A stretch of DNA of 11,346 nucleotides, from the NCBI GenBank assembly GCA_934278005.1, contig CAKQWG010000102.1, forward strand, positions 1 to 11,346, given 5' to 3'. Made by a program: the position numbers and the translations under genes. The DNA comes from an uncultured Pirellulaceae bacterium. GTDB lineage: Bacteria > Planctomycetota > Planctomycetia > Pirellulales > Pirellulaceae. Shown here piece by piece: positions 1 to 7,930 of the stretch. The first letter of the stretch is position 1. Each line of letters begins with the position of its first letter. The notes beneath the pieces are model-generated. The model was not told where the DNA came from. It searched no databases and saw only the letters and a list, made by a program, of their open reading frames with translations.

Positions 1-105
1 TTTAGCGCCAACGTGGCTGCGGTTCCAGAACCTTCGAGTTTCGCGCTGTTGACGCTGGGTGTGCTCGGCATGGCGAGTCGACGACGTCGCCGTCCGGCGG
101 CTTGA
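1..105 (+). CDS. C-terminal end of a PEP-CTERM sorted exported protein (partial)
   Basis: Frame 1 is open from the window edge to a TGA at 103-105 and gives the last 34 residues of a protein. The end has the layout of a PEP-CTERM sorting signal: a Val-Pro-Glu-Pro motif (residues 8-11 of the visible part), a short hydrophobic stretch of about 13 residues rich in Leu, Gly and Ala, then a terminal cluster of five Arg. In PEP-CTERM proteins this tail anchors the exported protein until an exosortase-type enzyme processes it. The body of the protein lies outside the window, so its function is unknown. A strong intrinsic terminator follows about 50 bases downstream, consistent with a transcription unit ending here. 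The tail assignment is confident; nothing can be said about the rest. Confidence 0.85.
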   Translation, partial: FSANVAAVPEPSSFALLTLGVLGMASRRRRRPAA

Positions 106-154
106 GCCCAATGCTACACCGCCGACGCGCAAGCGCCGAGCGTATCAGTTAACC

Positions 155-191
155 AAACGCTCGCGTTCCTCTTGGGGCCGCGAGCGTTTTT
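155..191 (+). terminator. Rho-independent terminator after the PEP-CTERM gene
   Basis: Bases 155-165 (AAACGCTCGCG) pair perfectly with 179-189 (CGCGAGCGTTT), an 11-bp stem with a 13-base loop. The descending arm runs into a five-T stretch (187-191). It lies 50 bases after the PEP-CTERM stop codon on the same strand. The A-rich start of the ascending arm would also give a usable terminator on the opposite strand. Confidence 0.85.
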
Positions 192-557
192 CGTTGGGTT
201 ACTAAACACAAGACTCTGCGGAAACTCGCCTGGGCTGGCCTTAACAGTCCAACGCAGATAACCGCCGAGCAACAATAGACGCCCGGGCTCGAGGCGCCAG
301 GGCTTGCGACGAGCTACACGATGATCTCCGGCAAGCGACTGACAGCGTTACCATCAACTTCTGGTATGATGGCTCCTGCAGTCCCTGGGCTCGCTCTAGC
401 GGTGCCCCGGTCAAGGCCATCCAAAAGTTTTCAACTTGGATGGATTAAGGCACTATTGAGCCACTTGCCAATAGTAGGCTGCAGGTTCGCACAAGTGGCA
501 CAATGCATCAGGTTTCGTTCGCTTAATTTTCAATCTTTTGAACTCGGAGAGATAGAC
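192..557. other. Intergenic, no feature recognised
   Basis: These 366 bases separate the terminator from the small lysine-rich gene. An open frame from 321 runs into that gene, but its upstream part has no recognisable protein character and I treat it as non-coding. The promoter of the small gene must lie here, but no convincing -35/-10 pair stands out. Confidence 0.5.
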
Positions 558-674
558 ATGGCTGACAAAGGCGGAAAAAAGGACAAAGGAAGCAAGGAAC
601 AGCAGAAGAGACCTAAGCTCAATCCCAAGGAAAAGCGCAAGGCTAAAATTGAGAAAAAAGCTAAGGGCGGCTAG
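558..674 (+). CDS. Small lysine-rich conserved protein (38 aa)
   Basis: The ATG at 558 is preceded by a purine-rich ribosome-binding site (CGGAGAG, about 546-552), and the frame ends with TAG at 672-674. The product has 38 residues, of which 14 are Lys and 2 Arg. It has no aromatic residue, no hydrophobic segment and no signal peptide. It starts Met-Ala-Asp-Lys-Gly-Gly-Lys-Lys, a start I associate with very short, charged, probably disordered proteins in many bacteria, including planctomycetes. No biochemical role is known to me; binding to nucleic acid or ribosomes is a guess from charge only. The same frame is open back to 321, but the ribosome-binding site and the change in composition favour the short start. 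It stands alone, with no close neighbour on either side. Confidence 0.75.
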   Translation: MADKGGKKDKGSKEQQKRPKLNPKEKRKAKIEKKAKGG

Positions 675-828
675 ATAGCTTTTGCGAGAGTGTCGCTAAT
701 CGCGCCGCAGTTAGATCCCCAGGTTCATTTTGACAAGTATGATTTTGGTAATGGGCAAAAGTAGCACAGTTGTTCGAGTGTTTTTAAGAGTAACCTAAAC
801 AAGGATCGCGGAGCGGTAAGCGACAGTC

Positions 829-966
829 GGGTCTGTAGACTAGCGCTCAACCTGATCGGATCGCAGGACGCTGGAAGCAGTCTGTAGGCCGCGTGGCGGC
901 TCCTTGTAGTGCTGCGACTTGTCGTAGCTTTAGCAGACGCTCAACCCCACGCTCTGCTAAACGGTC
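829..966 (+). repeat. REP/BIME-like repeat, copy 1 (full length)
   Basis: This unit of about 138 bp aligns along its whole length with 1134-1270, with scattered substitutions and small indels, and with the reverse complement of 1490-1610. Its core, 911-928, is an imperfect palindrome (GCTGCGAC-TT-GTCGTAGC) able to form an 8-bp hairpin with one mismatched pair. A GGCCGCGTGGCGGCTCC block precedes the core and a TAAACGGT block closes the unit. Confidence 0.8.
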
Positions 967-978
967 CGAAGTCTTGCT

Positions 979-1024
979 GGGCCGCGTCGCGGCTGCTCGC
1001 AGCGCTACAGCTCGTCACAACCTT
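979..1024 (+). repeat. Degenerate second module of the REP-like repeat
   Basis: Following copy 1, this segment starts with the same GGGCCGCG block and keeps a diverged version of the downstream palindrome region. The match is much weaker than between full copies. The arrangement mirrors that of 1490-1610 and 1424-1478 on the other strand, suggesting a two-module unit. Confidence 0.35.
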
Positions 1025-1133
1025 GCCGTATTCTTTTTCTAGTATTCGAACATGATCTCAGCCGTTGTTTTCTATCGCGGCCGTTTTTTAAACAGCCGTG
1101 CGTGGAGCCGCAAAAGTCCTCAAAGGCCACAAA

Positions 1134-1270
1134 GGGTCTGTAGACTGGATCAACCTTATCGGATTGTAGGACGCTGGAAGCAGTCAGTGGGCCGCGTGGC
1201 GGCTCCTTGTAGTGCTGCGACTTGTCGTAGCTTTAGCAGACGCTCTACCGACCCCACACTAAACGGTAAG
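1134..1270 (+). repeat. REP/BIME-like repeat, copy 2 (full length)
   Basis: Direct repeat of 829-966, about 305 bp away. The stretch from 1170 through the palindromic core (1214-1231) is nearly identical to copy 1. It is inverted relative to the copy at 1490-1610, so 1134-1270 and 1490-1610 form arms of about 120 bp separated by about 220 bp. Confidence 0.8.
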
Positions 1271-1423
1271 CGATCACTACCGGGTTGCGCAGAATCCTCT
1301 TCGTGAGCCCTCTACGCAACAGCGAACTCTACGTAAAAAATAGTAGCGTCAAGCGAACACTGGCAGAAGCTTTTGGGCGGTCCGGAAAACCTTCTTAGCG
1401 TTTGACCTGATATACGCCCCAGC

Positions 1424-1478
1424 CGCCGCCAAAGCTACGACCAGTCGCAGCACTACAAGGAGTCTCGCCGCGGCCCGC
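1424..1478 (-). repeat. REP-like repeat, copy 4 (truncated)
   Basis: Contains the palindrome GCTACGAC-CA-GTCGCAGC (1434-1451) followed by a CACTACAAGGAG block and the GC-rich flank, all in inverted orientation. The part 1425-1453 is almost the same as 1838-1866, differing at a single base. Confidence 0.7.
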
Positions 1479-1489
1479 AAATAACTACT

Positions 1490-1610
1490 GACCGTTTGGC
1501 AAAGCGTAGGGTTGAGCGCTGGCTAAAGCGGCGACAAGTCGCAGCACTACAAGGAGCCGCCACGCGGCCCACAAGCTGCTTCCAGCGTTCTACCTTCTGA
1601 TAAGGTTGGG
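1490..1610 (-). repeat. REP/BIME-like repeat, copy 3 (full length, inverted)
   Basis: The reverse complement of this segment aligns with 829-966 and 1134-1270 from the TATC-containing start to the AAACGGTC end. The palindromic core is 1528-1545 (GCGGCGAC-AA-GTCGCAGC). Confidence 0.8.
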
Positions 1611-1837
1611 AGCCGGTCCACTCAATCAACGTGCAGCAAGTTGCTTAACGCATAACGCCGATCCGCAGCAGGCCGCAGATGCACGACTCAATTTGATCAA
1701 GGCGCACGGGCTCCATTGCACCCCGCCTCCGCCCAATTCGAACCATCGCGGCCTGCGCAGGCGACGGCACTTCCCGGCCCTCTCTCTCACTCAGCCCGTA
1801 AAACCTTGTCACCGATTGGCGTGCGTGACGGTCGAGC

Positions 1838-1867
1838 GGCCGCCAAAGCTACGACCACTCGCAGCAC
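1838..1867 (-). repeat. REP-like repeat, copy 5 (core only)
   Basis: Only the core is kept: GCTACGAC-CA-CTCGCAGC at 1848-1865 with the GCCGCCAAA lead. The lead and core match 1425-1453 at all but one position. Confidence 0.6.
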
Positions 1868-2030
1868 ACCATGGATTCGCGCCGTGGTCTACGGAAGCAC
1901 TCACCGCTACAGGCTGCGCGTTGATCGAGTGGACGTGTGCAAATGAGAAACGCGGCGGGGATGGTTCAGCCGAAGAACGGGAGCCCTGTAAAGATTGCAC
2001 CCTCGAATCTCAAATCCTCTCAATGCCTGC

Positions 2031-2753
2031 CTAGAAACCGATGTGCAAGCCAGCATGCCCGTGGCCGTGGCCGTGGCCGTGGTGCCGGTGGTAGCCACCA
2101 TGGTAATGATGCCCGTGATAGGGCTCGTAGTATTCGTGGACGATGACTGGTGCAGGACGGTACAGCACAGGTCGTTCCTGGACAATCACGCTGGGTTGGT
2201 GCACGAGCACGGATTGAGGCTGAGCGGCTGGGGCGGCTAGCTGGGTTGCCAGCGGAGCTTGCTGCATGACGCTGATGAGTGTGTCGCTAACACCAGCTTG
2301 ATGCAGGGCGATGATGTCGCTGACTTCGATCCGTCGCTGAACGCCCTTGGACTGCAGATGGTTCATGATGACGGAATCGCTGATCCCGCTGCGCGACATG
2401 TTGATCACGTCATGCATGCTGACGCCCGAAGCGGCGATGGTTTGTTGCTGTGCGTAGACTTGCTGTTGGCCTTGGAGGTAGGCCTGCTCGCGGTAGATCT
2501 GCTGTTGTTTGATTTGGTTGTCTTGAACTCGGCCGATCAATCCACCGGTGATAGCGCCTACTGCGCCGCCGATGAGAGCACCTTCGGGAGTTTCATCGTT
2601 TTGGTGGCCGATGATACCACCTATGATTGCTCCGGCGGCGCCGCCGACGGCGGCCCCGCCCGTAGTGCGTCCCTGGCCATAGCTGGGGCTGGCCACAAAG
2701 CTAGCGATCACAACTGTTAGTGTTAGACGAATCATCTTCCGTGATACTCGCAT
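2031..2753 (-). CDS. Exported glycine-zipper protein with His/Gly-rich tail
   Basis: A 240-residue protein. A signal peptide is visible (basic start, hydrophobic residues 8-21, likely cleavage near Ser-Tyr-Gly at 24-26). Residues 31-74 hold two glycine-zipper segments with GxxxG-type spacing, of the kind that inserts into or packs against the outer membrane. A Gln-rich linker follows (about 78-105). Residues 112-164 contain two related stretches, each of the form 'D-V/I-I-x-x-x-x-x-G-x-S-D-x-x-I', a paired motif common in bacterial glycine-zipper envelope proteins. The tail (206-238) is a His/Tyr/Gly run ending in His-Gly repeats, possibly metal-binding. The frame also opens at TTG 2768; I chose ATG 2753, while ATG 2735, preceded by GGAAG, is a real alternative that still gives a signal peptide. 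The substrate or partner is unknown; an envelope-structure role is inferred. Confidence 0.8.
   Translation of the reverse strand: MRVSRKMIRLTLTVVIASFVASPSYGQGRTTGGAAVGGAAGAIIGGIIGHQNDETPEGALIGGAVGAITGGLIGRVQDNQIKQQQIYREQAYLQGQQQVYAQQQTIAASGVSMHDVINMSRSGISDSVIMNHLQSKGVQRRIEVSDIIALHQAGVSDTLISVMQQAPLATQLAAPAAQPQSVLVHQPSVIVQERPVLYRPAPVIVHEYYEPYHGHHYHGGYHRHHGHGHGHGHAGLHIGF
2059..2082. repeat. CCGTGG hexanucleotide microsatellite inside the glycine-zipper gene
   Basis: Four perfect CCGTGG units in tandem. On the minus strand they encode part of the alternating His-Gly tail. A gain or loss of one unit would add or remove one His-Gly pair without a frameshift. Confidence 0.85.
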
Positions 2754-3059
2754 AAGGTTAAAGTGCAAGGTTTTGGCGGGCCTTGCGTGAATGAATGCCA
2801 GCCGCCAGGGTCACCACTCGCTGGATAAGATCGACATACCATTTCGATGTTCTAAAGTAAACGCCAAGTAATCGCTACAGTCGTCGCCGCCCGCATCGAA
2901 ATCGACAGCTTTAATGGCCATTAGAGCGGTGTCGCAGGGCCGGCGATTCGTAGAGTTCAGCGGTGGTAAAAGCGGCGACAAGTCGCCGCACTGCTAGGAG
3001 CTCAAACGCGGACCTCGCAGGTTTGCTAGCGTTTGGCGATTGGGAGAGTGGAGCGAGCG
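2754..3059. other. Intergenic region between two minus-strand genes
   Basis: These 306 bases separate the FG-GAP gene from the glycine-zipper gene downstream of it. They contain one REP-like palindrome (separate entry). The promoter of the glycine-zipper gene should be in the left half, but no clear box is visible. No terminator-like hairpin with a T run was seen. Confidence 0.5.
2967..3003 (-). repeat. REP-like repeat, copy 6 (isolated, perfect palindrome)
   Basis: Positions 2972-2989 read GCGGCGAC-AA-GTCGCCGC, a perfect 8-bp stem with a two-base centre. The TAAA lead and the CACT-rich flank ending in AGGAGC are those of the 1424-1610 copies. It sits about 60 bp after the FG-GAP stop codon, a typical REP position, where it could act as an mRNA 3'-end hairpin. 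Confidence 0.7.
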
Positions 3060-4319
3060 TCAAAAAGGGTGAGAGCCGCGGTGTTGATTCCAGTAGATCT
3101 TGACGTTGTGCGTGGCACGACCGACGGCCACGATGTCGATGTCTCCGTCGGCGTCCAAGTCGGCTGCGGCCAAGTCCTCGATGGCTACTCCGCCGGGATC
3201 TACCAGCGTCCGCGACCACTGGCCTTGTTCCGCGTCAACGGGATCGTAAATGCGCAGTCCACAGCGCGTGCGGTCATCCAGATTGTCCCGCACACCGATG
3301 ATCAATTCTTGATCCGCGTCCTCATCCAAATTGGCACAGGCCACGGCATGCCCCCACGCCAACTGGTCGTCGAGCACGCGGCGCCGCCAGAGCTCTGCCG
3401 ATCGCTGCCAGTCCGGGGGCGGCAGGTAGACAACGACTTTGTCGCCATGCCAAGGCTCGATTGTGGCCAGGTAATCCATTCCGCTGGCTAGCTTGCCAGC
3501 CCGTATTTCGCTCGACCCGCGTTGGGGTGCAGGCGTCTGCTGTCCCGCGCCCAGCGGCTGCAATTCAATGTGGGCCTGCTCGTTGTTGCGAATCCAAGTC
3601 ACCCCTTCGTAGCTGGCTGAAATAATCTCCGACTGGCCATCGCCGTCTAAGTCGCTGGCTTCGAAATTGTGCATCACATGCAGTTGTTCTGCCAGCACGC
3701 GGCGCTCCCAGTTCGGCTGAGTAGGCTCGGCCGGTGGAGCGAAGGCGAGCAGTTGGACTGGCGACTGATCGAAGCCCGGTGGCCGCGTGCCTCTGCCTTT
3801 GAGCGGTGCCACGATCAACGATGCGCGGTCCGCGCCGCGCAGAGTGATCCAGTTCATGCGATGCGTGGTCGGTTGGCTGGCAATGGGATGGTAGATCCAA
3901 GGACCAGCCGAAGTGTGCTGCAGCCAACCGATAGTGCCACCCGAGTCCGAGTTGCCAGGCTGCCAATCGGCACCCAGCGCAAAGTCGACTCGACCATCGC
4001 CGTCGATGTCATGGGGCGCAAAGCAAACGTTGTCAAAGGGAGCGTCCGGCGTTTGGTAAATTACATGCTCGTTCCAGTCAGGCCCCTCCAACCATAGCAC
4101 TCGTTTAGCATCCACGATGGCGATGTCCACGTGCCCGTCCTGATTCACGTCCAGCACGCGCACTGCATAACCGACGCTCAGCTGCGTTGGCAGTTGCTGT
4201 GTCTCGAATGCGAGCTGAGCGCTGGCTGGAGTGATGGTCAGAAGCCAAGCTGCACACAGACTCCTCACGCAGATACGAGGTATGCATAGACGGGCGGCAG
4301 GATTGAAGTCTAAGTTCAT
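3060..4319 (-). CDS. Exported FG-GAP/VCBS repeat protein
   Basis: A 419-residue protein with an N-terminal signal peptide (hydrophobic residues 21-31, probable cleavage after Pro-Ala-Ser-Ala at 31-34). The mature part carries calcium-binding-like loops of the D-x-D-x-D-G-x-x-D type seen in FG-GAP/VCBS beta-propeller blades: residues 57-65, 104-112, 223-231, a weaker 330-338 (Asp replaced by Asn at the first position) and 387-395. Such proteins usually fold into a seven-bladed propeller and act in adhesion or ligand binding outside the cytoplasm; no catalytic residue is apparent. The frame is open to a GTG at 4346, but those extra codons fall inside the terminal repeat of a MITE-like element (4341-4461), so ATG 4319 is preferred. 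It is not tightly linked to either neighbour. The ligand is unknown. Confidence 0.85.
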   Translation of the reverse strand: MNLDFNPAARLCIPRICVRSLCAAWLLTITPASAQLAFETQQLPTQLSVGYAVRVLDVNQDGHVDIAIVDAKRVLWLEGPDWNEHVIYQTPDAPFDNVCFAPHDIDGDGRVDFALGADWQPGNSDSGGTIGWLQHTSAGPWIYHPIASQPTTHRMNWITLRGADRASLIVAPLKGRGTRPPGFDQSPVQLLAFAPPAEPTQPNWERRVLAEQLHVMHNFEASDLDGDGQSEIISASYEGVTWIRNNEQAHIELQPLGAGQQTPAPQRGSSEIRAGKLASGMDYLATIEPWHGDKVVVYLPPPDWQRSAELWRRRVLDDQLAWGHAVACANLDEDADQELIIGVRDNLDDRTRCGLRIYDPVDAEQGQWSRTLVDPGGVAIEDLAAADLDADGDIDIVAVGRATHNVKIYWNQHRGSHPF

Positions 4320-4340
4320 TGTGGTGGTCTCTGCGGTGGT

Positions 4341-4461
4341 AAGCACCCACGCATAAGTTTCGGTATCTAATCAGCCGTTGGGCGTTAGCCCCGGTTGCAT
4401 CAGCCGTTTTGGCGTTAGCCCCGGTTGCTTGATAAAACATGAAATTTATTCGTGGGTGCTT
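4341..4461. mobile_element. MITE-like element with 21-bp imperfect terminal inverted repeats
   Basis: The left end, 4341-4361, and the reverse complement of the right end, 4441-4461, agree at 19 of 21 positions; the outer 11 bases (AAGCACCCACG) are perfect. The 121-bp element has no coding capacity. Inside are two direct copies of a 29-30 bp unit (4371-4399 and 4400-4429). No target-site duplication is obvious. It lies between the start of the FG-GAP gene and the end of the aminotransferase gene and may place a promoter or mRNA end between them. It could instead be a planctomycete intergenic repeat that is not mobilised by a transposase. Confidence 0.55.
4371..4429. repeat. Tandem pair of 29-30 bp units containing GGCGTTAGCC hairpins
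   Basis: 4371-4399 and 4400-4429 differ at only a few positions (TTG-GG against TTTTGG in the middle, and the last base). Each carries GGC-GTTA-GCC, a short hairpin; in the first copy the stem is GGGC/GCCC. Confidence 0.85.
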
Positions 4462-4521
4462 CGTTGTTAAGTTTGGTTTGCGGACTGCGCCAACATAGCG
4501 CGATGGCTCGCGCACAATAAC

Positions 4522-6000
4522 CTACGCTGTGGCGGCGCGGCGGACTTGATCGATGGCGGCGGCGATGCGTTCCATGTCGCCGCGCGCGCCGAGCAAGGTT
4601 GTCTGAGTAAACCACACGGCTTGTTGGCACAATTGGTCGTTGACTGGACAGGCATTCCGCTCAGCCCACGCAGCCATAAAGTCGCTGCCGTAGATCTTTT
4701 GGTAGTGCGGATTTTCGGCTAGGGCCAACACGTGTTTGGAATTGTTGAGCGTCGTGTAGCCAGAGCTGGCCGACACGCCGGCTTGGCGCAGTTGCGCTAA
4801 GAACGCGTCGCGCGGCTGGCCGCCAAATGCTTGTGGATCGTAGTGGAACATGTACAGGTGCCATGCGCTGCGGTCGCACCCGTCGTACAGCTTGGCAGGC
4901 TTGATGCCGGGGATTTCGGACAAGAGCTGCGATAGGTAGCGCGCGTTGTCGTCCCGCTGTTTGGCTTGGGCTTCCAGTCTTGCGAGCTGCGTCAGCAGAA
5001 TGCTGCCTTGGAATTCCGTCATGCGGAAGTTGGCGCCGCGGCCAAACGTTCCGCTCGAGCGACCGCCGCCGGGCGTGTGGAAGTCATAGCAGCGATTGGC
5101 AAAGTCGGCGTCGTTGGTGAGCACGGCTCCCCCTTCGCCAGCGGTGAGGTTTTTAGAAGCTTGAAAACTCAAGCACCCTCCCAAACCATGTGTGCCTACG
5201 GGCTGGCCACGCCACACCGCAAGTGGAGCTTGGCAGGCGTCTTCGATGAACGGGAGATTTTTTTCCTGAGCCACGCGGCCGATCGCGTCTAGATCGGCCG
5301 GAGTGCCAGCGATATGCACTGGCAACAGCAGTTTGGTGTTCTGCGTTACCGCTTGGCCGATCTTTTGCGCGTCGATCTGCATCGACTCTAAGTCGGAGTC
5401 CACGAAGACGGGCAGTGCGAAGTAGTCGGTGATGACGTTGAACGTAGCGACGAATGTGTACGGAGGCAGGATGACTTCGTCGCCAGGACCGATGTTCAGT
5501 GCCCCCAAAGCCGTCATCAGCGCCGTCGTGCCCGACGTGGTGGCGATGCAGTGCTTGGCACGCATCGTCTCGCGCCAACGCTCTTCGAATTCAGCCACGC
5601 GCTTGCCACTGCCACGGCCCCAGTGCCCCGAATTGAGCACTTCGAGCAAACCGGCCGCGTCGCTGTCATCCCACACAGGCCATCCCACCGGGCGCTGGGC
5701 TGGCGTCAGCGTGTGCTTGGCCGCGGTCTCGGCTGTGGTTTCGGCTGGGGCCGCTAGCGGGGCCGCAGCCAAGCGGCCGGCCTGCGCGCAGGCGACGGTC
5801 GAGAGTGCCAGTCCCCCGGTCAACAAACGGCGGCGATCGATGACCGGCCCCGCGACGCAGCCACTAGCGACTTTTGTCCAGGCTCCAGCGGCAGTTGTAG
5901 CGGGCGAGTCACTCGCCGCGTGCTTGCTGCCTGAATCACGGCTGGACTCGATGGCGGACAGCGGGCCCTCGGGGGTGGCGCGTGTGTTGGATGTGGACAT
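4522..6000 (-). CDS. DegT/DnrJ/EryC1/StrS-family PLP aminotransferase with Tat-type signal
   Basis: A 492-residue protein. Residues 100-490 match the sugar-aminotransferase (AHBA synthase) fold: the Ser-Gly-Thr-Thr-Ala phosphate-binding region at 156-160, Pro-Pro-Tyr-Thr-Phe at 179-183, Asp254 and Gln257 in Glu-Asp-Ala-Cys-Gln-Ala, and the Schiff-base Lys283 in Ser-Phe-Gln-Ala-Ser-Lys, followed by Gly-Glu-Gly-Gly (288-291). These enzymes transfer an amino group, usually from Glu or Gln, to keto-sugars or inososes. The start ATG 6000 has AGGAG about 10 bases upstream, so the long N-terminus is probably real. Residues 55-75 hold a twin-arginine motif (Asp-Arg-Arg-Arg-Leu-Leu-Thr) followed by a mildly hydrophobic stretch, with 54 polar residues before it. 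Tat export of a folded PLP enzyme is plausible but unusual. Cys71 in Thr-Val-Ala-Cys could be a weak lipobox. The substrate is not predictable. Confidence 0.88.
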   Translation of the reverse strand: MSTSNTRATPEGPLSAIESSRDSGSKHAASDSPATTAAGAWTKVASGCVAGPVIDRRRLLTGGLALSTVACAQAGRLAAAPLAAPAETTAETAAKHTLTPAQRPVGWPVWDDSDAAGLLEVLNSGHWGRGSGKRVAEFEERWRETMRAKHCIATTSGTTALMTALGALNIGPGDEVILPPYTFVATFNVITDYFALPVFVDSDLESMQIDAQKIGQAVTQNTKLLLPVHIAGTPADLDAIGRVAQEKNLPFIEDACQAPLAVWRGQPVGTHGLGGCLSFQASKNLTAGEGGAVLTNDADFANRCYDFHTPGGGRSSGTFGRGANFRMTEFQGSILLTQLARLEAQAKQRDDNARYLSQLLSEIPGIKPAKLYDGCDRSAWHLYMFHYDPQAFGGQPRDAFLAQLRQAGVSASSGYTTLNNSKHVLALAENPHYQKIYGSDFMAAWAERNACPVNDQLCQQAVWFTQTTLLGARGDMERIAAAIDQVRRAATA

Positions 6001-6391
6001 GGGGCTTTATCTCCTGAGCAGGTTTCGGAAGGATCAGGCGGGGGACTTGTCAGTTGTATTGCATCCGCCTGCCGTAGTTGAATGCAGTTGAAATTGTAAC
6101 CTGTATCGCCGCGCGAAGCTGGGATGTCCCCCAGAATGATTCCCAAGCGGTGCCGGGTAGCGCATAATAAAAGTTGTAAGAATTTGAGTGGGGGGCTGCG
6201 GCCGGTCGAGGATGGGTAGCGCGCGTGAACGCAACAGTCAGTTATTAGCTTATCTATCCTAATCCTGTGTGAAGCTGCCCGGCTGGAGGCTTAGCCCGCG
6301 AGAATGCTTGGTACTCGTCGTAGATTGTTCGTGCTCGTCGCAGATTGAGCGAGCGAGCGGCCCACCGATTCGAAAAAGAAACCCGCCCACT
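6001..6391. promoter_or_regulatory. Divergent intergenic region between aminotransferase and ceramidase-like genes
   Basis: These 391 bases must carry the promoters of both divergent genes. The visible items are the aminotransferase ribosome-binding site (AGGAG on the minus strand, about 6010-6015), a small hairpin CTGGG-N6-CCCAG (6119-6134) and a 17-bp direct repeat (6311-6347). The ceramidase-like frame is open from a GTG at 6269, but that extension lacks a signal-peptide-like start. No confident -35/-10 pair was identified. Confidence 0.45.
6311..6347 (+). repeat. 17-bp direct repeat with 20-bp period
   Basis: 6311-6327 and 6331-6347 both read GTRCTCGTCGYAGATTG and differ at two positions. 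The pair lies 45-80 bases upstream of the ceramidase-like ATG, in the likely leader. Confidence 0.7.
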
Positions 6392-7858
<1,467 letters not shown>

Positions 7859-7880
7859 AATGTGCTGCTGGCCTTTTTTA

Positions 7881-7910
7881 TCGGTCCACAGATAGACTCG
7901 GTCCACAGAT
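7881..7910 (+). repeat. 13-bp perfect direct repeat ahead of the 179-aa gene
   Basis: TCGGTCCACAGAT occurs at 7881-7893 and 7898-7910, a 17-bp period. It follows the T-rich end of the ceramidase-like gene and lies just upstream of the next ribosome-binding site. It could be an operator or a simple duplication. Confidence 0.75.
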
Positions 7911-7930
7911 GAACCAGGAGCGCCCTAGAT

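Larger units (their letters stand above)
675..2030. other. Long non-coding, repeat-rich intergenic region
   Basis: Nothing in this stretch of about 1.36 kb reads as a credible protein. The open frames here are short, Arg/Ser/Cys-rich, overlap one another and run through repeat copies. The region is instead made of several copies of a dispersed repeat with a palindromic core, in both orientations (separate entries). The remainder may be decayed gene or repeat remnants. Confidence 0.65.

Noticed and set aside
1052..1306. Plus-strand open frame of 84 codons
   Set aside because: Most of it is repeat copy 2 read in one frame; the same DNA recurs at 829-966 without that frame being open in the same way.
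675..2030. A hidden defence or toxin-antitoxin system in the long gap
   Set aside because: No open frame there has recognisable motifs or a ribosome-binding site; the content is dispersed repeats.
1606..2034. Plus-strand open frame of 142 codons in the repeat region
   Set aside because: Pro/Arg/His/Cys-rich composition without domain character, overlaps other open frames on both strands, and runs through a REP-like core; no ribosome-binding site.
2259..2720. Plus-strand 153-codon frame rich in Asp and Ala
   Set aside because: Exact antisense shadow of the glycine-zipper gene, whose signal peptide and motifs are clearly on the minus strand.
4320..4346. GTG start at 4346 for the FG-GAP protein
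   Set aside because: The added codons lie within the terminal repeat of the MITE-like element, and the ATG at 4319 already gives a full signal peptide.
4371..4429. CRISPR-like reading of the 29-30 bp repeated units
   Set aside because: Only two units, directly abutting, with no unique spacers and no cas genes.
6269..6391. GTG start at 6269 for the ceramidase-like protein
   Set aside because: It would put about 41 non-hydrophobic residues before the signal peptide and includes the direct repeat; ATG 6392 is a better start.
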